Assembly (NCBI GenBank): GCA_020201365.1
Contig: JAIVGV010000303.1
Location: 1-11,375 of the forward strand
DNA length: 11,375 bases
Source: Acidobacteriota bacterium
GTDB lineage: Bacteria > Acidobacteriota > Blastocatellia > Pyrinomonadales > Pyrinomonadaceae
Reading direction: 5' to 3'
The notes beneath the pieces are model-generated. The model made no database searches. It saw only the letters and a program-made list of their open reading frames with translations, and was not told the origin of the DNA. How positions within the stretch are numbered: position 1 is the stretch's first letter; the number at the start of each line of letters is the position of its first letter. Both the position numbers and the translations under genes were made by a program. Shown piece after piece: positions 4,616 through 11,375 of this stretch.

Positions 4616-7600
4616 ATGAACAAGTCGTTCCCCCGTTTCGCGCCCCGCCGCTCCCGCACTCACGTCGCCCTGTTGCTCGCTTACCTGACCTTCTTCGCGC
4701 AGCTCGCGCCCGTCCCGGCGCAGGTCTCGAAGGTCAAGCGCGCGCCCGCCTCGGCGACGCAGTCCACGCAGCAGCCGCGCAAGGGCGGCACGATCACGGG
4801 CACGGATAAGCACGTGGCTCTCCCCGCGCCGAACATCGTCACCGCGCCCAACATCGTCGCGACGAAGACCGACTCGTGGGACGACTCGGCGACGCCCGAC
4901 GGCAAAGCCGAGCCGGGGCAGGTCGTCACATACACGGTGACGATCACGAACAACGGCACGGCGGACGCGAACAACGTCAACTTCGCCGACTCGGTTGACA
5001 CGAACACGACGCTCGTCCCCGGCTCCGTCAACACGCAGCCCATCGCGATTGCCGACACCTACAACGTCATCGGCAACGTCCGCATCCAGCCCAACGCCGC
5101 GCAGGGCCTGCTCGCCAACGACCGCGACCCCGACACAGGCAACAACACGGGCCTCACCGCCTCCGGCCCCTCGACCTCGACGCAGGGCGGTAACGTCACG
5201 ATCAACGCCGACGGCAGTTTCAGCTACAACCCGGCGCCGGGCTTCGCGGGCACGGACACGTTCACCTACACGATCACCGACGCGGGCGGGAAGACCGACA
5301 CGGCCGTCGCGACCTTCAACGTCGGCAACGGCACGGCGACGCCGGGCACGAACGTCGTCTGGTTCATCAACCCCGCCGCGCCTTCGGGCGGCGACGGCCG
5401 CCTGACCTCGCCGTTTAACTGCTACACGGGCGTCTCGGCTTCCTGCTTCTCGCAGACCGCCGCGGACGATCCCGGCGACGCGATCTTCATTTTCAACGGC
5501 TCGGTCACGGGCGGCTACGCGCTCTTAGCCAACGAGAAGCTCATCGGGCAGGGCGCCTCCGACACGCTCGCCAACATCGCGGGGCTCACCGTCCCGACCG
5601 CGAGCGACGCGCTCCCGACGACCAACGCGACGCCCTCCGGCGTGACCATCTCGACGACGAACGCCAACGCCATCCCGCTCCCGGCGGGCGCGGGCAACGC
5701 GCCGCTGCTGCGCGGCTTCACGGTCGGCAACACGGGGACGGGCGCTAAGATTTCGGGCACGACCTTCGGCACGCTCACCGTCGGCAACTCGACGACGCCC
5801 GACGTGATCCTTAACGGCACGGGGCAGGCGCTCAACCTCTCCACGGGCACGTTCGGCGCAACCTCCGGCTTCGCGAGCGTGGCGACGACTTCGAGCGCGG
5901 CGCAGGGCATCAACCTCGCGGGCATCACGGGCTCGGGCACCATCGGCTTCGGCTCGACCACGGTCTCGACCTCGACCACGCAGTGCATCCTCGTCGGCAC
6001 GACGACCTACAACATCAACTTCGGCAACACGAGCGTCTCGACCTGCACCAACGGCGTCGAGCTTAACAACAACTCCGGGGGCACGCGCACCTTCGGCACG
6101 CTCACCGCCAACACCAGCATCTCGGGTCTCGCCTTCACGCACACCGGCGGCGGCGGCAACGTCACCATCAACGGCGCGGCCACTCTTTCGAGTACCGGCG
6201 ACGTCGTCAACATCCAGAACGCCGCCAACGGCACGAGCATCAACTTCGTGGGCGGCGCGACCGTCACGAAGTCCTCGACGGGCGGCAACGGCGTCAACTG
6301 GTCGGGCACCAACACCGGCGCGACGCTCACCTTCGCCACGCTCTCGCTGACGACCTCGAACGGCACGGGCATGAACCTCGCGGGCGGCGGCGCGGTCAAC
6401 GTCACGACCGCCGCGGGCAGCTCCATCAGCACGACGGGCGTCGGCGCGCAGGTCGCCCCGGCCATCAACGCAAGCGGCGTAGCCATCGGCATCAACCTGA
6501 CGACGCTCGCCTCGACCAACAGCGGCGGCACGGGCACGACCCTCAGCAGCGTCACCGGCTCACTCACCGCGGGCACGACGAACATGCAGAACCCGACGGG
6601 CATCGGCATCAACGTCACAAGCTCCAGCGCGACCTTCAACTTCGGCTCGACGACCGTCAACGGCTCCGGCTCGACCGGCATCAGCCTCGGCGGCTCGGGC
6701 ACCGGCAACTCCGGCGCGATCACCTTCGGCTCGCTCTCCGTCACGCCCGACTCCGGCCAGAACGGACTCGTCGCCACCCAGAACACCGGCGCCATCACCT
6801 CGACGAGCGGCACGATCACGACGACCAGCGGCACTGCGGTATTAATCAACGGCACGAGCAGCGGGAGTAAGACGCCTCTCAACATGCAACTGACGACCGT
6901 CAACACGACGGGCAGCGCAGTCTCCTCCAACGGAATCTTCCTCAAGTTCACTTCGGCGACGGGCAGCCCCGGCGGCTTCAGCGTGCTGGGCAGCGGCGGC
7001 ACGTGCACCTTCGCCTCTTCGGGCACCTGCACGGGCGGACGCATCACGAACACTTCGGGGGCTGACAACTCGACCGGCGGCATCGGCGTCTATCTCGAAG
7101 ACGTGGCCTCGGTCTCGCTCACGCGGATGCACATAGACAACCACCCGAACTTCGCCATCCGCGGCAAGACCGTCAACGGCTTCACGTTCCAGACCTCCGT
7201 CATTGACGGCAACAACGGCACGAGCGCCGCCGCCGACGTTGACATCCAGGTGGGCGAGGACGCCATCAAGTTCTCGAACCTCACGGGGAGCGCACTCATT
7301 GACAGCTCCACCGTGTCGGGCGGCTTCCTCCACAACATTCAGGTTGACAACAACACGGGCACGCTCAACCGCCTGACCGTCAGCAACTCCTTCATCGGAG
7401 ACCCCGACGCCATCGGCTCGGGCCAGCGCGGGCTCGCCAACTCTTCCGGCGACGACTTCCAGTTCGAGGCTAAGAACGGCATCACGACGATGAACGTCAC
7501 GCTCTCGAACAACACCTTCAACTTCGGCTTCGGTCGCCTCGTCGGCATCTTCAACAACAGCAACACGGGCGCGACGGGCAACGTGGACGCGGTCGTGCGC

Positions 7601-10420
7601 GGCAACACGCTCGTCAACGCCAACCCGTTCGCGTCGCAGGCGGGCGCGTCGCACGTCGCCGAACTCTCCGGCCTCGGCAACATGACCTACGAGGTGTCGT
7701 GCAACAAGATCGCCAACTCGCTCGGCATCGCGCTGCTCATCTTCAAGGGCAGGCAGTTGACCGGCAGCCCCGGCGCCAACTTCGTCGGCACCATCTTCAA
7801 CAACACCATCGGCATCAGCGGGCAGAACAGCTCGGGCGGCGGCTTCGGCACCTCCGCCGCCGCCCTCAACATAGACCAGCAGGGCACGGGCACGGGCACG
7901 GTGCTGATTAAGAACAACGTCATACGCCAGTACACCGAGGAGGGCATCCGCCTCAACAACGTTGACAACCACAGCAACGACGCGACCGGCAACTTCCTCG
8001 GCGCGAGCACGCTGAACGCCACGGTCATCGGCAACACGACGACCGAGCCCGCCAACGTCAACGCCTTCGCGGGCATCTTCGTCGTCGCGGGCGCGGGCGC
8101 GAGCACGGACTCGTTCGGCGTCACGAACCTGAAGCTCGGCGGCGCGGGCGCGGAGGCGAACAACTTCTTCGACAATAACGCCGCCACCACAGACATCTTC
8201 CTGCAGACGCCCTTCGGCCACTTCAACCTGACGAAGGGGCAGGGCAGTTGCACGGGCACGGGCGCGTGCGCCGCGTCGGTGGCCGTGGCTAACAACCCGA
8301 CCGGCCCGCCGACCGTCTTCGCGGATGTGAACATCGTCGTCGTGAACACCACGCCGACTTTGCCGCCCGCGATCAACGAGTCGTGCTCGCCGCCGCCCAT
8401 CGCCAACCTCGGCGACGATCTGACGCCGCCCGCCTCCGCGGACAACGCGACGACGCAACAGCCCGCGCCGACGCAGCCCGCGTCGAACGACATCACCTCT
8501 CAGCCGTTCGTCTCGCTGCCGCAGGTGATCAAGCCCGCGAAGGCTGACGCTTCGGTCGCGGCTTCGGTCCAGCCCGGCGCGTTGCAGCAGTCGCAGCAGT
8601 CGCCGCAAGCCCCCGTCTCGAAGACCGGGGGCGGCTCGAAGTCCGAGAAGCAGACGAAGCCCACGACGCCGGTCATTCAGGGCTCGGGCGGCACGGTCAA
8701 CGTCAACATCGGCACGCTCGCGCCGAACGACTCGGTGACGATCACCTTCCAGGTGACCATTGACGACCCGTACTCCGGCGGGGCGAACATCTCGAACCAG
8801 GGCACGGTCTCGGGGTCGAACTTCTCGAACGTGCTGACGGACGACCCGGACGTCGCCGGCACGGCCAACCCGACCTTGACGCCCGTCAACTCGACGCACG
8901 TCCGCGTCAACGACGCCAAGCAGAGCGAGCCCGACACCTTCCCCAACACTTCGACGATGCTCTTCGTCGTCACGCTCTCGCAGCCCGCGCCGGGCGGCGG
9001 CTTGAGCGTCAACTACTCGACCGGCGGCGGCACCGCGACGGGCGGGGCGTCGTGCGACGGCACAGCCGACTACATCACCGCCACCAACGCCACGGCGACC
9101 GTCCCGGCGGGCTCGAAGATCGGCACCATCCCCGTGACCGTCTGCTCCGACAACGTCCCCGGCGAGTCGGACGAGACGCTGACCTTAACCGTCTCGTCGC
9201 CCTCGACCGGCACGCTGGACAACACGACGGCGACCGGCACGATCACGCAGGGGACCAACCCCCCCGGCACGTTCCTCATCTCGGAGCTTCGGGAGTCGGG
9301 ACCGGGCGCGGGCACGGACGCCGACAACAACGAGTTCGTCGAGCTCTACAACAACTCGGACTCGCAGGTGACCGTGCAGGCTTCGGACGCCTCGGCGGGC
9401 TGGGGCGTCTTCAAGTCGGGCGCGTCGTGCACCGACCTGCCCGTGCTCGTCGGCACCGTCCAGAACGGCACGGTCATCCCGGCGCGCGGTCACTACCTGC
9501 TCGTCGGCAACAAGTACTCGCTCGCGTCTTACGCCGCGGGCGATGTGACGATGACCGCCGACATCGAGAACGACCGCGACGTCGCGCTGTTTACGACCGC
9601 CGACCCGCTCGCCGTCTCGACCGCCGCGCGCAAGGACGGCGTCGGCTTCGCCTCGAACGCGGGCGTCGCCTGCGACCTGATGCAGGAGGGCACGACGCTC
9701 GCCTCGACTTCGGGCGCGGGCTTCGACTCCGAGTACAGCCTCGCCCGCAAGCTCCTGACGGGTCTGCCGCAGGACGCCAACGACAACGCGAGCGACTTCA
9801 TGCTCGTCTCGACGACGCCCGCCACGACCGTCGGCGCGGGCACGCCGACCCTGGGCGCGCCGGGACCGGAGAACCTCACGTCACCCGTCAACCTCGGGGC
9901 GACGATCAAGGCGTCGCTCATCGACCCGTGCACGTCGTCGAGCGCGCCGCCGAACCGCGAGCGCAACTCGACGCCGAACTACGTCGATCCGGCGCCGACG
10001 ACGGGCAGCGGCACGGGCACCTACAGCCTGGGCTACCTCGACATCCGGCGGCGGTTCACGAACAACACGGGCGCGAACGTCACGCGCCTCAGGTTCCGCG
10101 TCGTCGACGTCACCACGATCACGGGCTCGTCGGAGCCGGCGGTCGGGACGGCCGACCTGCGGCTGCTCACGTCGCCCGTCGTCAACGTGACGACGAGCGC
10201 GGCGTGCGGCAGCCAGAACGTCGCCGTCCGCGCGCTGACGCTCGAGCAGCCGCCCACCCAGCCGAACGGCGGCGGGCTCAACTCGACCGTGACGGCGGGG
10301 GCGTTCACGCTGGGCACGCCGCTGGCCAACGGGGCGGTAGCCGACGTCACCTTCCGCCTCGGCGTCAAGCAGGGCGGGTCTTTCCGCTTCTTCGTCATCG
10401 TCGAGGCGGTGCAACAGTAA
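4616..10420 (+). CDS. Giant secreted beta-helix protein with split DUF11, Ig-like, Calx-beta and lamin-tail-like domains
   Basis: This encodes 1934 residues from ATG 4616, with AAGGAG at 4606-4611. A Sec signal (hydrophobic ALLLAYLTFFAQLA, probable cleavage after VPA) directs export. Approximate order: 79-143, first half of a DUF11 domain (PGQVVTYTVTITNNG...DSVDTNTTLVPGSV); 146-236, cadherin/Ig-like domain (GLLANDRDPD, DGSFSYNPAPGFAGTDTFTYTI); 246-1240, right-handed beta-helix opening WFINPAAPSGGDGRL, with many turns of NFGSTTV- and GINL-type strands; 1258-1350, P/Q/A-rich linker; 1351-1425, second half of DUF11 (VNIGTLAPNDSVTITF, ISNQGTVSGSNFSNVLT); 1426-1545, Calx-beta, usually calcium binding; 1551-1750, lamin-tail-like (ISELRESG, NEFVELYNNS); 1753-1934, unassigned beta-rich end. 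Cysteines often occur in close pairs, suiting extracellular disulphides. I see no LPXTG, PEP-CTERM or autotransporter barrel. Adhesin, surface-layer or polysaccharide-binding roles are possible. No catalytic residues were identified. Confidence 0.88.
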   Translation: MNKSFPRFAPRRSRTHVALLLAYLTFFAQLAPVPAQVSKVKRAPASATQSTQQPRKGGTITGTDKHVALPAPNIVTAPNIVATKTDSWDDSATPDGKAEPGQVVTYTVTITNNGTADANNVNFADSVDTNTTLVPGSVNTQPIAIADTYNVIGNVRIQPNAAQGLLANDRDPDTGNNTGLTASGPSTSTQGGNVTINADGSFSYNPAPGFAGTDTFTYTITDAGGKTDTAVATFNVGNGTATPGTNVVWFINPAAPSGGDGRLTSPFNCYTGVSASCFSQTAADDPGDAIFIFNGSVTGGYALLANEKLIGQGASDTLANIAGLTVPTASDALPTTNATPSGVTISTTNANAIPLPAGAGNAPLLRGFTVGNTGTGAKISGTTFGTLTVGNSTTPDVILNGTGQALNLSTGTFGATSGFASVATTSSAAQGINLAGITGSGTIGFGSTTVSTSTTQCILVGTTTYNINFGNTSVSTCTNGVELNNNSGGTRTFGTLTANTSISGLAFTHTGGGGNVTINGAATLSSTGDVVNIQNAANGTSINFVGGATVTKSSTGGNGVNWSGTNTGATLTFATLSLTTSNGTGMNLAGGGAVNVTTAAGSSISTTGVGAQVAPAINASGVAIGINLTTLASTNSGGTGTTLSSVTGSLTAGTTNMQNPTGIGINVTSSSATFNFGSTTVNGSGSTGISLGGSGTGNSGAITFGSLSVTPDSGQNGLVATQNTGAITSTSGTITTTSGTAVLINGTSSGSKTPLNMQLTTVNTTGSAVSSNGIFLKFTSATGSPGGFSVLGSGGTCTFASSGTCTGGRITNTSGADNSTGGIGVYLEDVASVSLTRMHIDNHPNFAIRGKTVNGFTFQTSVIDGNNGTSAAADVDIQVGEDAIKFSNLTGSALIDSSTVSGGFLHNIQVDNNTGTLNRLTVSNSFIGDPDAIGSGQRGLANSSGDDFQFEAKNGITTMNVTLSNNTFNFGFGRLVGIFNNSNTGATGNVDAVVRGNTLVNANPFASQAGASHVAELSGLGNMTYEVSCNKIANSLGIALLIFKGRQLTGSPGANFVGTIFNNTIGISGQNSSGGGFGTSAAALNIDQQGTGTGTVLIKNNVIRQYTEEGIRLNNVDNHSNDATGNFLGASTLNATVIGNTTTEPANVNAFAGIFVVAGAGASTDSFGVTNLKLGGAGAEANNFFDNNAATTDIFLQTPFGHFNLTKGQGSCTGTGACAASVAVANNPTGPPTVFADVNIVVVNTTPTLPPAINESCSPPPIANLGDDLTPPASADNATTQQPAPTQPASNDITSQPFVSLPQVIKPAKADASVAASVQPGALQQSQQSPQAPVSKTGGGSKSEKQTKPTTPVIQGSGGTVNVNIGTLAPNDSVTITFQVTIDDPYSGGANISNQGTVSGSNFSNVLTDDPDVAGTANPTLTPVNSTHVRVNDAKQSEPDTFPNTSTMLFVVTLSQPAPGGGLSVNYSTGGGTATGGASCDGTADYITATNATATVPAGSKIGTIPVTVCSDNVPGESDETLTLTVSSPSTGTLDNTTATGTITQGTNPPGTFLISELRESGPGAGTDADNNEFVELYNNSDSQVTVQASDASAGWGVFKSGASCTDLPVLVGTVQNGTVIPARGHYLLVGNKYSLASYAAGDVTMTADIENDRDVALFTTADPLAVSTAARKDGVGFASNAGVACDLMQEGTTLASTSGAGFDSEYSLARKLLTGLPQDANDNASDFMLVSTTPATTVGAGTPTLGAPGPENLTSPVNLGATIKASLIDPCTSSSAPPNRERNSTPNYVDPAPTTGSGTGTYSLGYLDIRRRFTNNTGANVTRLRFRVVDVTTITGSSEPAVGTADLRLLTSPVVNVTTSAACGSQNVAVRALTLEQPPTQPNGGGLNSTVTAGAFTLGTPLANGAVADVTFRLGVKQGGSFRFFVIVEAVQQ

Positions 10421-10473
10421 CAGTCATGTGACCGCGTCGCGCTCACGCGGGCGCACGCGGCACGCCGGACAAC

Positions 10474-10519
10474 CGAGAGGGGCGTCGCGAAGTTGACGAG
10501 CTTCGCGACGCCCCTCTCG
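10474..10519 (+). terminator. 19-bp hairpin after the giant gene
   Basis: Positions 10474-10492 (CGAGAGGGGCGTCGCGAAG) pair perfectly with 10501-10519 around the loop TTGACGAG. It lies 53 bases after the stop of the large gene and before dcd. No T-run follows on either strand, so termination would be atypical; the hairpin may instead protect the 3' end or be a palindromic repeat. Confidence 0.55.
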
Positions 10520-10664
10520 CACTCCCCGCGCCTTGCGCCACGCGCGAGCCTTGCGGCGGCGCCTCGGTTTGTTGGAAGATTGTCGCCTTCTTCCGATCCG
10601 CCGCGCGAGAGCTTCTTCTTGCGCGCCGCAATCAACGAGAGCAGACGAGGAGCGTGAGCCGAAC

Positions 10665-11255
10665 GTGACCGTCAAATCAGACCGCTGGATTCGCCGCATG
10701 GCGGAGGAGCACCAACTGATCTCGCCCTTCAGCGCCGGACTCGTCCGCGAGATCGAGGGGCGCCGCATCATCTCCGCGGGCGCGTCCTCCTACGGCTACG
10801 ACATGCGCCTCGCGGACGACGGCTTCCGCGTCTTCTCGCCCATCCACGGGCGCGAGATCGATCCCAAGCGCTTCGACGCCGAGTCCCTCGTCGAGCCGCC
10901 CATCCGCACGACCGACGACGGCTCGCGCTACTACCTCATGCCCCCGCACTCCTACGCCCTCGGCGTCACCGTCGAGACCTTCCGCATGCCCCGCAACGTC
11001 ACCGGCGTCGCGCTCGGCAAGTCCACTTACGCGCGCGCCGGTCTCTTGGTCAACACGACGCCTCTCGAAGCGGGCTGGACGGGTCGCCTCGTCGTCGAAC
11101 TCGCCAACCTCGCCGATCTGCCTCTGCGCGTTTACGTCAACGAGGGGATCGGTCAGGTGCTCTTCTTCGAGTCCGACGAAGACTGCTCCACCTCCTACGA
11201 GGATCGCGGCGGCAAGTACCAGGGGCAGACCGGGCTCACCTATTCGCGCCTGTGA
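10665..11255 (+). CDS. dcd: dCTP deaminase (Dcd)
   Basis: This encodes 196 residues from GTG 10665. It deaminates dCTP to dUTP in the cytosol, feeding dUMP and thymidylate synthesis. It acts as a homotrimer. Family marks are VKSDRWIRRMAEE (3-15), SSYGYDMRLA (41-50), the active-site segment GKSTYARAGLLVN (118-130) holding the conserved S120 and R124, VVELANLADLPL (143-154) with the presumed catalytic E145, NEGIGQVLFF (159-168) and the C-terminal lid GGKYQGQTG (182-190). The length is close to the usual 180-195. The GTG start is chosen because homologues begin at this VKSDRWI block; GAGGAG at 10647-10652 lies 12 bases upstream, a little far. The frame is open upstream to 10533, but that sequence is arginine-rich and not conserved-looking. 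It seems unrelated to the collar cassette. Confidence 0.93.
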   Translation: MTVKSDRWIRRMAEEHQLISPFSAGLVREIEGRRIISAGASSYGYDMRLADDGFRVFSPIHGREIDPKRFDAESLVEPPIRTTDDGSRYYLMPPHSYALGVTVETFRMPRNVTGVALGKSTYARAGLLVNTTPLEAGWTGRLVVELANLADLPLRVYVNEGIGQVLFFESDEDCSTSYEDRGGKYQGQTGLTYSRL

Positions 11256-11318
11256 ACGCGCAGCCGCGTCGCGGCGAAATCACAACTCTTTCGCATGAAC
11301 TCGCGCGCTCCGATGGCG

Positions 11319-11324
11319 TATAAT
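11319..11324 (+). promoter_or_regulatory. TATAAT -10 box of a probable promoter for a gene beyond the right edge
   Basis: A perfect TATAAT stands 64 bases after the dcd stop codon in an otherwise GC-rich spacer. The best -35 partner, ATGAAC at 11295-11300 with an 18-base spacer, matches only three of six positions. The 120 bases from 11256 to the window end show no start of a gene with a ribosome site. Confidence 0.4.
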
Positions 11325-11375
11325 CTCCGCGCGCGTTATTCACGAGCGATGACCCCGTCTCGTCCTTTCTACAAC

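Noticed and set aside
5740..6850. Tandem DNA repeat in the beta-helix region
   Set aside because: Strand motifs recur in the protein, but the DNA copies are degenerate and unevenly spaced. This is a structural repeat, not a recent DNA tandem array.
6842..8899. 685-residue open frame on the - strand inside the giant gene
   Set aside because: The translation is dominated by R, A, V, D and G with no domain pattern. The opposite strand has a coherent beta-helix.
9052..10431. 459-residue + strand frame overlapping the giant gene
   Set aside because: It is an R/H/G-rich frame-shifted shadow of the Calx-beta to C-terminal region, with no ribosome site. It is not evidence of a frameshift because the main frame stays intact.
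1..11375. CRISPR array, tRNA, rRNA or insertion sequence
   Set aside because: I found no regularly spaced identical repeats, no tRNA-like cloverleaf or rRNA signature, and no transposase frame with terminal repeats.

Overview
The window is GC-rich (CpG-heavy, with GCG/CGC-rich codons). It looks like chromosomal DNA from a free-living Gram-negative-type bacterium. The style of the giant secreted beta-helix protein, the DUF6916-type proteins and the short GATGAA repeats between genes suggest an Acidobacteriota-like genome (Blastocatellia/Pyrinomonadales type). That assignment is inference from gene style, not from a marker gene.

Layout: (1) positions 2-199 hold the last 65 codons of an unidentified gene, followed by an array of GATGAA/TTCATC units able to form a hairpin. 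(2) 311-619 (+) is a small cytosolic DUF6916-type protein. (3) 2486 down to 718 (-) is a probable three-gene operon: a Tat-exported DUF6916-type paralogue, a GNAT acetyltransferase and a phosphoribosyltransferase. (4) 2487-2910 is a 424-nt divergent control region. It holds a good sigma70-like promoter (TTGATA, 18 nt, TACAAT) that would give the rightward operon a leader of about 215 nt. (5) 2911-4471 (+) is a tight operon of three tail-collar (T4 gp12-like, 'microcystin-dependent protein' type) paralogues, ending in a 34-nt perfect palindrome. (6) 4616-10420 (+) encodes a 1934-residue secreted multidomain protein: signal peptide, first half of a DUF11 domain, cadherin/Ig-like domain, long right-handed beta-helix, P/Q-rich linker, second half of a DUF11 domain, Calx-beta, lamin-tail-like domain and an unassigned C-terminal beta domain. 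(7) A 19-bp hairpin separates this from dcd (dCTP deaminase, 10665-11255, +). A TATAAT box near the right edge probably serves a gene beyond the window.

The best candidate for an undescribed system is the block at 311-4471. Three co-translated collar-domain proteins lie beside two DUF6916 paralogues, one cytosolic and one with a twin-arginine signal, plus GNAT and PRTase genes. No capsid, portal, terminase, baseplate, integrase or reverse-transcriptase gene is present, so this looks like a domesticated cassette rather than a prophage. The giant secreted beta-helix protein lies directly downstream and may or may not belong to it. dcd is an ordinary nucleotide-metabolism gene.
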